Shown here: piece by piece, positions 7,172 to 17,005 of the stretch
How the letters are laid out: every line of letters begins with the position of its first letter
Numbering within the stretch: position 1 is the stretch's first letter
Assembly (NCBI GenBank): GCA_014859895.1
Contig: JACZKS010000082.1
Coordinates: 1-64,000, forward strand
Reading direction: 5' to 3'
DNA: 64,000 nucleotides
Origin: Rhodospirillales bacterium
Lineage (GTDB): Bacteria > Pseudomonadota > Alphaproteobacteria > Rhodospirillales > Shumkoniaceae
Made by a program: the position numbers and the translations under genes
The notes under the pieces: generated by a model
What the model was told of the DNA's origin: nothing
Database searches by the model: none
The model's input: only the letters and a program-made list of their open reading frames with translations

Positions 7172-8500
7172 ATGCCCGAACCAAGCCCATCACCCTCTCC
7201 TGCCGCCGCCGGGGGTCGTCCCTTCCATCCGCTGTATCCCTGGCTCGTCTGGGCCACCGGGACGCTGCTGTTCTGTTACGCCTTCTTTCACCGGGTGGCG
7301 CCCAGCGTCATGGTTAGCGACCTGATGCGCGACTTCCAGGTGGGCGGGGCCATCCTGGGCACCCTGTCGGCGTTCTATTTCTACCCCTATGCCCTTCTGC
7401 AGATCCCGCTCGGCAACATGCTCGACCGCTGGGGGCCGCGCCGGGTGATCGCCTGCGCGGCGGCCTTCTGCGGGCTGGGCACGGCGGTCTTTGCCGTCTC
7501 CGGGTCGGTCGAGATGGCCTACCTGGGGCGCGCCATGATCGGGGCAGGCGCCGCCTTCGGCTGGATCGGCACGCTCACCCTCATCACGCTGTGGTTCCCA
7601 CCGCGCCGCTTCGCCTTGGTCACCGGGCTCACCTCGCTGATTGGCATGGTCGGCGCGGTCGGCGGCCAAGCGCCGCTGGCCGCGGTGGTCAGCCATTTCG
7701 GCTGGCGTCCGACTCTGCTTTGGGCCTCCCTTTATGGGGTGGTGCTGGCCTTCATCATTCTGCGCGTCGTGCGCGAACGGTGCGACGACGGTGCCGCCGC
7801 CGTATCGGTACCGAGACTCCGGCTGTGGCGCAGCCTGTGCGAGGTGGCGGCGATTCCCCAGGTATGGGCGGCCGGCCTGGTGGTCGCCACCGTCAGCGTG
7901 CCGCTGATGGCGTTCGGCGGCCTGTGGGGGGTGCCCTATATGGTCCAGGCACATGGCATGACGCGCCCGGAGGCGGCGGCCAGCATGTCGGTGATCCTGG
8001 CTTCGTGGGGATTGGGTGCGCCAATCCTCGGCTGGCTGTCCGACCGCATTCAAAGCCGCAAGATCCCGATCCTGGCCGGCACCGTGCTTTCCTTCGGGGC
8101 CATTCTTTTCCTCATTTATGTGCCGGGGCTGCCGCGCTGGCTGATCTATACCCTTTTGGCGATGAACGGCTTCACCGGCGCGGCGGTGGTGACCTGCTAC
8201 GCGGCCGGTCGCGAAAACACCCGGGCCGCCGTGTCCGGAACCACGATGGGGCTGATCAACGCGCTGTCCATGGGCATGACCGCCATTTACCAGCCGCTCA
8301 TCGGATGGCTGCTCGACCTCGGCTGGGAAGGCCGTGTCGACGGCGGCGCCCGGGTCTATTCGGTGGAGGCCTACCAGATGGCGTTCCTCAGCCTAGCCGC
8401 GTGCGGGGGCCTCGCCGTGGCTGCCGCTCTTTATATGCGCGACACCCGCTGCCGCCCGGTCGGTGAGAGTGGCAAGACGGCCGCGCAATCGCTACCTTAG
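7172..8500 (+). CDS. Major facilitator superfamily transporter
   Basis: A 442-residue inner-membrane carrier with about 12 predicted transmembrane helices. Family hallmarks are the loop 2-3 motif GNMLDRWGPRRVIA, an RxxxGxGxAxxxI-like helix 4 region (GRAMIGAGAAFGWIGTLTLI), and the matching loop 8-9 motif GWLSDRIQSRKIPIL in the second half. The N-terminal cytosolic tail is Pro/Ser-rich. Related carriers transport sugars, organic acids or drugs; the substrate cannot be assigned. The ATG has only a modest upstream AGGTCTC. The gene is followed after 38 bp by hemN on the same strand, so the two may be co-transcribed. Confidence 0.9.
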   Translation: MPEPSPSPSPAAAGGRPFHPLYPWLVWATGTLLFCYAFFHRVAPSVMVSDLMRDFQVGGAILGTLSAFYFYPYALLQIPLGNMLDRWGPRRVIACAAAFCGLGTAVFAVSGSVEMAYLGRAMIGAGAAFGWIGTLTLITLWFPPRRFALVTGLTSLIGMVGAVGGQAPLAAVVSHFGWRPTLLWASLYGVVLAFIILRVVRERCDDGAAAVSVPRLRLWRSLCEVAAIPQVWAAGLVVATVSVPLMAFGGLWGVPYMVQAHGMTRPEAAASMSVILASWGLGAPILGWLSDRIQSRKIPILAGTVLSFGAILFLIYVPGLPRWLIYTLLAMNGFTGAAVVTCYAAGRENTRAAVSGTTMGLINALSMGMTAIYQPLIGWLLDLGWEGRVDGGARVYSVEAYQMAFLSLAACGGLAVAAALYMRDTRCRPVGESGKTAAQSLP

Positions 8501-8538
8501 GGAACGCCTAAGCAGAGACGGAGCGAACCCGAGCCGAA

Positions 8539-9888
8539 ATGACCGCCGACCTTGCCTCACGCTATGACCAGCGGGTTCCCCGCTACACCAGTTATCCCAC
8601 CGCACCGCATTTCACCGACGGAGTCGGCCCTGGCGACTACGCGGCGTGGCTGAGCGGGCTGGAAGCGACGCGGGCGTTGTCGCTTTATTTCCATATCCCG
8701 TTCTGCGATTCGATGTGCTGGTTCTGCGGATGTTATACTAAGATCGTCAAACAATACAAACCGATAAGTGACTATCTTAACGTATTGATAAAAGAAATAG
8801 AGGCGGTCGCGGGCCGTCTGCCGGCTCGCTTTTCGGTCCATCACCTGCACTGGGGAGGCGGCAGTCCGACGCTGCTGACCGGGGCCGATTGGATGCGCAC
8901 GCTGGATTGCATCCGTGGCCGCTTCGACGTTGCCGCCGACGCCGAGGTGGCGGTCGAGATGGACCCCCGCGACACCACCGAGGACTACGTGCGCGACCTC
9001 GCCGCGGCCGGCGTCAACCGCGCCAGCATCGGCGTGCAGGATTTCGATCCGGAGGTGCAGAAGGCGATCAACCGCGACCAGCCTTACGCGGTGACCCGCC
9101 GCGTCGTCGAATGGCTGCGCCGCCACGGCATCGGCAGCCTCAACATGGACCTGATGTACGGCCTGCCGCACCAGACCGTGGAACGGGTCGAAGCCATGGT
9201 CGATGAGGCGCTGACCCTGGAGCCGCAGCGGGTGGCGCTGTTCGGTTACGCCCACGTGCCGTGGATGAAAGCCCATCAGAAGCTGATCGACGAGGCCACC
9301 CTGCCGGGTACCGTGGAACGCTGGCGGCAATTCACCGCCGCCTCGGCACGCCTGATCGCGGGAGGATACGTCGCGGTCGGGCTCGATCATTTCGCGCGGC
9401 CCGACGATGCCCTGGCGGTAGCCTTGAACAAAGGGCGGCTGCATCGCAACTTCCAGGGCTACACGGTGGACGATGCGGCGGTCCTGCTGGGGTTCGGAGC
9501 CTCGGCCATCGGTTCCCTGCCCCAGGGCTACGTGCAGAACGTTTCGCCGCTCAAGGACTACGCGCGGGCCATCGAGGGCGGTATCCTGGCCACAGGGCGC
9601 GGCGTCGCGCTCAACGCCGACGATCGCCTGCGCGCCGAAATCATCGAGCGGCTGATGTGCGACCTTGCGGTCGATCTCGACGAAGTGGCCCGCAAGCATG
9701 GCGCCGATGCCGGCCGCTTCGGGGCCGAACTGGCCGGACTGGCGACGTTGCGGGCCGACGGCATCGTCGTCCTCGATGGTCGCAGGATCGCCCTGACCGA
9801 GGCCGGCCGGCCATTCGTACGCCTCGTGGCCGCCGCCTTCGATACCTACCTCCAAGCGGGCCAGGCCCGCCATTCGAAGGCGGTGTAG
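8539..9888 (+). CDS. hemN: Oxygen-independent coproporphyrinogen III oxidase
   Basis: A 449-residue radical-SAM enzyme that converts coproporphyrinogen III to protoporphyrinogen IX under low oxygen in haem or bacteriochlorophyll synthesis. The CX3CX2CXC motif CDSMCWFCGC (C56, C60, C63, C65) binds the [4Fe-4S] cluster, as in true HemN rather than HemW. The Gly-rich SAM segment HWGGGSPTLL and the VEMDPRD strand follow. The C-terminal HemN domain with its YVQNVSPLKDY region is complete, and the length is usual (about 450). It lies 38 bp after the MFS gene. Codons from about 8735 to 8800, right after the Cys motif, are unusually AT-rich for this genome. Confidence 0.95.
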   Translation: MTADLASRYDQRVPRYTSYPTAPHFTDGVGPGDYAAWLSGLEATRALSLYFHIPFCDSMCWFCGCYTKIVKQYKPISDYLNVLIKEIEAVAGRLPARFSVHHLHWGGGSPTLLTGADWMRTLDCIRGRFDVAADAEVAVEMDPRDTTEDYVRDLAAAGVNRASIGVQDFDPEVQKAINRDQPYAVTRRVVEWLRRHGIGSLNMDLMYGLPHQTVERVEAMVDEALTLEPQRVALFGYAHVPWMKAHQKLIDEATLPGTVERWRQFTAASARLIAGGYVAVGLDHFARPDDALAVALNKGRLHRNFQGYTVDDAAVLLGFGASAIGSLPQGYVQNVSPLKDYARAIEGGILATGRGVALNADDRLRAEIIERLMCDLAVDLDEVARKHGADAGRFGAELAGLATLRADGIVVLDGRRIALTEAGRPFVRLVAAAFDTYLQAGQARHSKAV

Positions 9889-9891
9889 GCC

Positions 9892-11448
9892 TCAGCGCCG
9901 GCCATTCATCAGATAGAATGGCTCGCTGACGTCCAGGTGCTTCAGCATGGCGTTGTGCCAGCGCTGATGATGCGGCATCAGGCGTTTCATGGCGTCGGCA
10001 TCCTTGGCGGCGGCCGGCGATACTCCCTTGTCGCAGAAAGCCTTGACCTCGCGGAACAGGGCGTCGACGTCGAAATCGACGAAGTGACGGTCCTCGACCA
10101 CTACCCGTCCGCCAACGATGACGGTACGCACCTGCGTGCCCTTGGCACGATGGATAACGAGTTCCGGGATGTCGATGCCGGGCTTCACCCAGGGATCATG
10201 CATCATGTCGTCGATGTCGAGGGCGATGACGTCGGCGAAATGGCCCGGTACCAGGGCGCCGAGTTGTCCTTCGAAGCCAAGGACGCGCGCACCGTTGAGG
10301 GTGGCGGCCTTGATGACGTCGCGGGCGCTCAAGGGTGGCGTATTTTCGAGATCGAAGCTCCCTACCCTGTGGACCTTGTGCATCATGCGCATTTCCATGA
10401 AGGGATCGTCGTCGTCGTTAATCGACTTGTCATCGACGCCGAGGGCGACGTTCACCCCCGCCTTCATGAACTCGTAAACAGGCGCGATGCCGTTGCGGAC
10501 ATGAAAGTTGCAGCTCGGGTGATTGGAAACCGAGGCATCGCGGCGGGCCAATAGCGCGATGTCCTTCTCGTCAACCCAGATGGCGTGCCCGTAGGTGACG
10601 TTGCGATCGACCAGCCCGAGGTCGTCCAGGTAGGCCAGCAGCGACTTGCCATGCTTCATCATGCCGTACGCCCGCTGGTGCGGGGTTTGCAGCGTGTGGA
10701 TGTGCAGCGGGATATTGCCCAACTCGTCGGCCCTGGCCTTGATGCGCCGCAGAAGGTCGGGTGTCACCCCGTGGGCCCAGCTGGGTGACAGGAAAATGTG
10801 GTGGAAGTCGGAATTGTGCTCGGCGTAGAGCGCCTCGAACAGTTCGAGATACTGTTCGCCGAGGGCTTGGCTATCGTAGGCGGTGAACGGTTCGGCCAGT
10901 GCTCGCAGGTCGGGCGCCAGCGACTGCAGGAATTCCCTTTCGTCGCAAGCGAAGCGGTTGATGTTGCGCACGGCCGGCGAATAGGCCAGCCGGATGCCGG
11001 TTTCCTTGTAGCGGGCGATGCCGGCACGGGCCTGGGCCAACGCCTGCGCCCCCATGTTGTCCCAACCGTTGTGATGGACGGTGGTGAAACCCATGCGCAG
11101 GTGGCGGATGGCGGTCAACGGGCAGGCCAGCTCTTGCGGCAGGGCGACCCGCCACGGCCAGTCGAGGATCATGTTTTCCAGGTAGTCGAAGAACACCCCG
11201 GCCTGAATGCGGCTGAGCCCGTGGCCATGGCTGTGGGCGTCGATCAGGCCGGGCATCACGAGGTGCGAGCCGTCACCGACGACCCGGGCCTGCGGATGCC
11301 GCCCCGCGAGTTCGTCGAACGGGCCGGTTTCGGCGATGCGCTGGCCGGTAATCAGCACCCCCCCGTCCTCGATGAGGCCGCAGCCCTCCTTAGCGGCATC
11401 GGTGATGACGTAACGGCCGCGCAAAAGCAGCGAAGTGGTGTAAGGCAT
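9892..11448 (-). CDS. Amidohydrolase/chlorohydrolase-family metal hydrolase
   Basis: A 518-residue cytosolic enzyme of the amidohydrolase superfamily (ATZ/TRZ, guanine-deaminase-like branch), which deaminates or dechlorinates heterocycles or hydrolyses amides using one divalent metal. Visible metal ligands are the HSHGHG pair after MPGLIDA, the His of HIHTLQTPHQ, the His of TYGHAIWVDE, and the Asp in NVALGVDDKSINDDDD. The C-terminal composite beta domain includes VIHRAKGTQVRTVIVGGRVVVE. The substrate is unknown. It is the last gene of a three-gene minus operon, 21 bp after the O-methyltransferase gene, and its stop lies 3 bp from that of hemN. Confidence 0.87.
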   Translation of the reverse strand: MPYTTSLLLRGRYVITDAAKEGCGLIEDGGVLITGQRIAETGPFDELAGRHPQARVVGDGSHLVMPGLIDAHSHGHGLSRIQAGVFFDYLENMILDWPWRVALPQELACPLTAIRHLRMGFTTVHHNGWDNMGAQALAQARAGIARYKETGIRLAYSPAVRNINRFACDEREFLQSLAPDLRALAEPFTAYDSQALGEQYLELFEALYAEHNSDFHHIFLSPSWAHGVTPDLLRRIKARADELGNIPLHIHTLQTPHQRAYGMMKHGKSLLAYLDDLGLVDRNVTYGHAIWVDEKDIALLARRDASVSNHPSCNFHVRNGIAPVYEFMKAGVNVALGVDDKSINDDDDPFMEMRMMHKVHRVGSFDLENTPPLSARDVIKAATLNGARVLGFEGQLGALVPGHFADVIALDIDDMMHDPWVKPGIDIPELVIHRAKGTQVRTVIVGGRVVVEDRHFVDFDVDALFREVKAFCDKGVSPAAAKDADAMKRLMPHHQRWHNAMLKHLDVSEPFYLMNGRR

Positions 11449-11469
11449 GGGCGTTTTCCTTTCTTGCCG

Positions 11470-12141
11470 TCAGGCGCGCTTGCGGGCCAGCGTGAGGCCA
11501 TCTCCTATCGGGACCAAGCTCAGGCTGACCCGGGAATCGGCGTGAAGGCGGGCGTTGAAATCGCGCAGAACCGCCACGGTTTTATCATCCCTGATCGTCG
11601 GGTCGGCGACCTCGCCGCCCCACAACACGTTGTCGATGGCGATCAGGCCGCCCGGCCTTAGCAGAACCAGCGCCTTTTCGTAGTAGGCGAGGTAATTGGA
11701 CTTATCGGCGTCGATGAAGACCAGATCGAAGGCGGACGTGCCGCCGCCGGCGGTGATAAGAGATTCAAGGGTATCCAGGGCCAGCGCCATCCGTAGATCG
11801 ATCTTGCCGGCGACCCCAGCCTCGGCCCAGAAGCGACGGGCCACCGCGGTCGATTTTTCGTCGATATCGCAGCAGATGAGCCGGCCGTCTTCGGGCAGCG
11901 CCAGAGCCATCCACAAGGCGCTGTAGCCGGTGAAGGTGCCGATCTCGATGATCCGGCGAGCGTCCATCATCTCCACCAGGAGGCCAAGGAATTGTCCCTG
12001 CTCCGGGGTCAGCAACATGTTGGCCTGAGGAAAACGCTGGGTTTCGTCGCGCAGGCGAGCGAGGACGTCGGGCTGACGCAACGACACCGAACGGATGTAG
12101 TCGAACAGTCGATCATCAAAGACGATGGTTTGGCGGGCCAT
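11470..12141 (-). CDS. SAM-dependent O-methyltransferase (CCoAOMT-like)
   Basis: A 223-residue class I methyltransferase of the caffeoyl-CoA/catechol O-methyltransferase family (methyltransferase family 3). SAM-binding motif I is RIIEIGTFTGYSAL. The acidic residue after strand 2 appears as ICCDIDEKS. The divalent-metal motif is VFIDADKSNY, followed by AIDNVLWGGEV, a family signature. The acceptor is likely an ortho-dihydroxy aromatic, by family analogy. The start at 12141 (MARQTIVFDD) has AGGAGA upstream and is preferred over an upstream in-frame ATG at 12195 that would overlap the ELM1 gene. It is the middle gene of the ELM1/OMT/amidohydrolase operon. Confidence 0.9.
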   Translation of the reverse strand: MARQTIVFDDRLFDYIRSVSLRQPDVLARLRDETQRFPQANMLLTPEQGQFLGLLVEMMDARRIIEIGTFTGYSALWMALALPEDGRLICCDIDEKSTAVARRFWAEAGVAGKIDLRMALALDTLESLITAGGGTSAFDLVFIDADKSNYLAYYEKALVLLRPGGLIAIDNVLWGGEVADPTIRDDKTVAVLRDFNARLHADSRVSLSLVPIGDGLTLARKRA

Positions 12142-12160
12142 GGGGTCTCCTGTCGTGCGT

Positions 12161-13144
12161 CTAAGCCCCGAAACGGCGGCGGATCTCCTGGGCAATGTCG
12201 ATGGCGGTGTTGAGCGGTGGGTGCGTCCAGGTCTCCAGAGTGCCTGCCAACGGCCGGGCGTAACCTCCCTCGAAAAGCTCGGCGTGCAGCTTGGCCAGCT
12301 TTAGCGGCGTCAATGCCTTGGGCGCATAGATGTAGACCGATCCCTGGGTGGCGCAAGCCTCGGAGGCCATGGAGGCGGAATCGCCGGTCACCACCACGGC
12401 GTCGGCCAGCGCCAGGAAGCCGAAATACGGGTTGTCGCCTACATCGCCCCAACGGAAAGCGAATTGCGGCGCCTTGATCTCGTCGAGGAGCGGATCTTCG
12501 GCCTCGCCGGTGCGCCGGCTGGTGGTAATCAAAAGTGAGCCCCCGGCCCGCATTGCCATGGCCGATACCGTGCGGCCCATCTCGCGGGCCATTTCGGCGG
12601 TAAACGTCCGGCGCTTCGACGAGCCGCCGACAATGACGGCGATCCACGGGTGCGGCAGATGATCAAAGCGGCCGTGCCATTGCCGGGCGGCCTCGGCCAG
12701 CTTGGCTGGGGTGACGCGGTGAGGCGCGCCGGTGACTTCGATAAGGTTGGGCCGCGGGCCGATGGAATCGTGACGGGGTGTGGCAATGAGGTCGAACTCG
12801 TCGATGCCGGCATCGCCCGGATACATGATCTGCACCAGCCCCGTCCGGCCGGCGTTGTCCTTCTTGATCCTGCGGGCGACCGGCGCCGTGCGCCGTCCGG
12901 CGGCGATAACCAGGTCCGGCCACGGCGCCACCAGGTTGACGCGGCTGCTGGCGGTCAGACCGGCGAATGACGCGCCGACGAAGAAATTGGGCAGTGCCGC
13001 CGCCGGCGTGTAGGCCAGCTCCTGGATCTGGAAGCGCAGCCCCAGGGCCTCCGCCACTCCGAGAACCTGGCTACGGTTGCCTGCGCGGTCGTCGAGAAGG
13101 GCCCAGACGGAAGGATCGGGCGGAAGCTTGCGGGGGATGCTCAT
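12161..13144 (-). CDS. Mitochondrial fission ELM1 family protein (DUF1022)
   Basis: A 327-residue protein of the ELM1/DUF1022 family, common in alphaproteobacteria and present in plants, where ELM1 recruits dynamin-related DRP3 to mitochondria. The bacterial role is undefined; the fold resembles GT-B glycosyltransferases. Characteristic segments are VWALLDDRAGNRSQVLGVAEALG at the N-terminus, PWPDLVIAAGRRTAPVAR, IAVIVGGSSKRRTF and the C-terminal VVTGDSASMASEACATQGSVYIY. The start at 13144 is set by this conserved N-terminus; no strong Shine-Dalgarno is seen. It leads a three-gene minus operon, 19 bp before the O-methyltransferase start. Confidence 0.88.
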   Translation of the reverse strand: MSIPRKLPPDPSVWALLDDRAGNRSQVLGVAEALGLRFQIQELAYTPAAALPNFFVGASFAGLTASSRVNLVAPWPDLVIAAGRRTAPVARRIKKDNAGRTGLVQIMYPGDAGIDEFDLIATPRHDSIGPRPNLIEVTGAPHRVTPAKLAEAARQWHGRFDHLPHPWIAVIVGGSSKRRTFTAEMAREMGRTVSAMAMRAGGSLLITTSRRTGEAEDPLLDEIKAPQFAFRWGDVGDNPYFGFLALADAVVVTGDSASMASEACATQGSVYIYAPKALTPLKLAKLHAELFEGGYARPLAGTLETWTHPPLNTAIDIAQEIRRRFGA

Positions 13145-14447
<1,303 letters not shown>

Positions 14448-14481
14448 ACGTCGTTTCAATCCCCGAAGGATCAATAAGCCG

Positions 14482-15051
14482 ATGCTGAAACGCATCGTCG
14501 ACCGGCTGGAGGAGGGAGTGATCTCCCTCCTCCTGGTCGGCATGACCTTGCTGGTCTTCTACGAGGTCGTGCTCAGGTTCGTCTTCAATACGGGACACGG
14601 ATGGATTCAGGAGGTGACGCTGCTCACCTCGGCGTGGATGGTGCTTCTGGGTGCTTCCTACGGGATCAAGGTCGGTTGCCATATCGGCGTCGATGCGGTG
14701 GTGCGCCTGATCCCCACCGGCCCCCGCCGGTGGGTCAGCATGGTCGCCACCGTTCTCGCCCTCACTTATTGCGGGATCTTCATCTATGGATCCTGGATCT
14801 ACCTGAGCAAGATGTACAGCATCGGCATCCACCTCCAGGACGTCCCGGTTCCCCGATGGATAGCCCATTCGTTCCTGCTGATCGGGTTCGTCCTTCTCGC
14901 CTTTCGCCTCTCGCAACTTCTGTGGTCGTTCGCCATCGGCCAGGCAAGCGGCTTCCGGCTGGCCGACGAAGTGGCCGACGCATTGAAGGAAGCTGACGCA
15001 TTGAAGGAAACCGTGGAGAAAGACGGCATGGCCGAAAGGTGGAAGCCATGA
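14482..15051 (+). CDS. dctQ: TRAP transporter small permease, DctQ family
   Basis: A 189-residue inner-membrane protein with four predicted helices, the small subunit that couples the binding protein to DctM. FYEVVLRFVFNTGHGWIQEV is the typical DctQ block (helix 1 end and amphipathic loop with W-x-x-E). The C-terminal cytosolic tail contains an in-frame tandem duplication, ADALKE-ADALKE, from two 15-bp perfect repeats (14977-14991 and 14995-15009). Its stop overlaps the dctM start as ATGA. Confidence 0.92.
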   Translation: MLKRIVDRLEEGVISLLLVGMTLLVFYEVVLRFVFNTGHGWIQEVTLLTSAWMVLLGASYGIKVGCHIGVDAVVRLIPTGPRRWVSMVATVLALTYCGIFIYGSWIYLSKMYSIGIHLQDVPVPRWIAHSFLLIGFVLLAFRLSQLLWSFAIGQASGFRLADEVADALKEADALKETVEKDGMAERWKP

Positions 15052-16448
15052 CCACCGCCATCCTCTTCATCCTGCTGTTCGCCTGCATGATCCTGGGCAT
15101 GCCGGTGGCCATCGCGCTTGGATTGTCGAGCGTCGTGACGATCCTGTTCTTTTCCAATGATTCGCTTGCCTCCATCGCGCTCAAGCTGATGGAAGCCGTG
15201 TCGGTACACTACACGCTGCTGGCCATTCCGTTCTTCATCCTGTCGTCGGCCTTCCTGTCGACCGGTGGTGTGGCACGCAGGCTGATTCGGTTCGCCATTG
15301 CCATCGTCGGCCACATCCGGGGTGGCTTCGCCATGGCTTCGGTGCTCGCCTGCATGCTGTTCGCCGCCGTATCCGGCTCGTCGCCGGCAACGGTTGCGGC
15401 CATCGGTTCGATCGCCATCGTCGGCATGGTCAAGACCGGCTACCCCCAAAGCTTCGCCGCCGGCGTCATCTGCAACGCCGGAACGCTGGGCATCCTGATT
15501 CCGCCGTCCATCGTCATGCTGGTCTATGCCGCGGCCACCGAAGTATCGGCCGCGCGCATGTTCATGGCCGGATTCATCCCAGGGGTCATGCTGGGTTTCA
15601 TGCTGATGATTGCTATCTACGTCGCGGCCGTCATCAAGAAGCTGCCGGCGCAAGAATGGGCGGGATTTGGCGAGGTCTTCGCTTCCGGATTCAGCGCGTC
15701 GGGCGGTGTTCTGCTGATCGTCATCGTGCTGGGCTCGATCTATGGCGGTGTCGCAAGCCCGACCGAAGCGGCCGCCATTTCCGCCGTCTACGCCTATTGC
15801 GTCGCGGTTATGGGGTACCGCGATATCGGACCGCTCAAGGGCATTCCTTGGCGACAAGCCGACGAGCCCATGTTCCGGGTCTTCGCGCGCAATCTGCTCG
15901 AGATGGCGTGGGCCGTGCCGCGCTCGGTCACGGACCCCGAGGTTCGGCGCGTGGTGATGGATGGCGCCAAGGTCAGCATCATGCTGCTGTTCATTATCGC
16001 CAACGCCATGCTCTTTGCCCACGTGCTGACGACCGAGCGCATCCCGCACGCCATCGCCGCCGTCATCACCGATTGGGGGCTGCCGGCATGGGGATTCCTC
16101 GTCGTCGTCAACATCCTGCTGCTGGTCGCCGGCAACTTCATGGAGCCGTCGGCCATCCTGCTGATCATGGCGCCGATCCTCTTTCCAATCGCCGTCCAGC
16201 TTGGGATCGACCCCATCCACCTCGGCATCATCATGGTGGTGAACATGGAAATCGGCATGATCACGCCGCCGGTCGGGCTCAACCTGTTCGTCACCGCCGG
16301 CATCACCGGGCAGACCATCCTGTGGGTGATCAAGGCAGCCTTCCCGTGGCTCACCGTTCTCCTGGTCTTTCTGATCATCATCACCTACGTGCCCGAAATT
16401 TCGTTGTTCCTGCCCGAATACATCGATCAACTGAAAGGCTACAAATAG
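15048..16448 (+). CDS. dctM: TRAP transporter large permease, DctM family
   Basis: A 466-residue membrane protein with 12 or more predicted helices, the Na+-coupled large subunit of the TRAP system. Recognisable elements are the opening helices (LGMPVAIALGLSSVV), the AVSGSSPATVAAIGSIAI block, the IPPSIVMLVYAAATEVS hairpin and the C-terminal GMITPPVGLNLFVTAGI repeat of that hairpin. The protein has a central cytosolic stretch (about residues 255-300, WRQADEPMFRVFARN) longer than in many DctM proteins. The ATG at 15048 overlaps the dctQ stop; a GTG at 15039 in the same frame is rejected. A Usp gene follows after 19 bp. Confidence 0.93.
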   Translation: MTTAILFILLFACMILGMPVAIALGLSSVVTILFFSNDSLASIALKLMEAVSVHYTLLAIPFFILSSAFLSTGGVARRLIRFAIAIVGHIRGGFAMASVLACMLFAAVSGSSPATVAAIGSIAIVGMVKTGYPQSFAAGVICNAGTLGILIPPSIVMLVYAAATEVSAARMFMAGFIPGVMLGFMLMIAIYVAAVIKKLPAQEWAGFGEVFASGFSASGGVLLIVIVLGSIYGGVASPTEAAAISAVYAYCVAVMGYRDIGPLKGIPWRQADEPMFRVFARNLLEMAWAVPRSVTDPEVRRVVMDGAKVSIMLLFIIANAMLFAHVLTTERIPHAIAAVITDWGLPAWGFLVVVNILLLVAGNFMEPSAILLIMAPILFPIAVQLGIDPIHLGIIMVVNMEIGMITPPVGLNLFVTAGITGQTILWVIKAAFPWLTVLLVFLIIITYVPEISLFLPEYIDQLKGYK

Positions 16449-16467
16449 GCGAAAGCCAGAGGCGCTC

Positions 16468-16896
16468 ATGTACAAGAAGATTCTCTTCAGCGTCGACCTC
16501 AACGACGATGCCTCGTGGCAGAAGGCCCTGCCGGCAGCCTTGCAGCACTGCCAGGCGTTCGGCGCCGAGCTTCACGTGCTGACCGTGGTGCCCGAGCTGC
16601 CGATGGGGGTGGTCAATCTCTATTTCGCCGACGATGCCGGTGCCCGTCTGGTCAAGGCGGCGAAGGAGGATCTGGCCGACTTCGTCAACAAGCGCATTCC
16701 GGCCGGTTTTCCGGTCAAGCGGCACGTGGCGCACGGCACCATCTACACCTGCATCCTGGATGCGGCCGACGCCGTCAATGCCGACCTCATCATCATGGCC
16801 TCGCATCGCCCGGCCATGCGCGACTATCTGCTGGGTCCCAACGCCGCCCGCGTGGTCCGTCATTCCACCCGTTCGGTGCTGGTGGTGCGAGCCTGA
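16468..16896 (+). CDS. Universal stress protein (UspA family)
   Basis: A 142-residue single-domain Usp protein. Family elements are the N-terminal strand MYKKILFSVDLNDD, ADLIIMASHRP after the third strand, and the ATP-binding-type end GPNAARVVRHSTRSVLVVRA (a G-x9-G(S/N)-like region in modified form). Usp genes are often the last gene of TRAP operons; TeaD of Halomonas binds ATP and modulates TeaABC, so a similar regulatory role is likely here. It lies 19 bp after dctM and is presumably co-transcribed. Confidence 0.9.
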   Translation: MYKKILFSVDLNDDASWQKALPAALQHCQAFGAELHVLTVVPELPMGVVNLYFADDAGARLVKAAKEDLADFVNKRIPAGFPVKRHVAHGTIYTCILDAADAVNADLIIMASHRPAMRDYLLGPNAARVVRHSTRSVLVVRA

Positions 16897-16962
16897 ACGG
16901 CCAACCTTCGCTGCCATGCCGCCGGGGATTGCCTCCCGCCGGTCTTCCCACTAAAAAGCGGC

Positions 16963-16982
16963 GACGGCGGATTGACGCCGTC
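16963..16982 (+). terminator. Hairpin between the usp and pyrE genes
   Basis: GACGGCG (16963-16969) and CGCCGTC (16976-16982) form a 7-bp perfect stem with a 6-nt loop. There is no T-tract. It may be a weak terminator for the TRAP operon or a structured pyrE leader. Confidence 0.4.
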
Positions 16983-17005
16983 AGCCCACCGATCCCGGAG
17001 GACCG

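Noticed and set aside
14799-16502. 567-residue minus-strand frame antisense to dctQ/dctM
   Set aside because: Asp/His/Gln-rich translation typical of the complement of membrane-protein codons; no motifs, no start signal.
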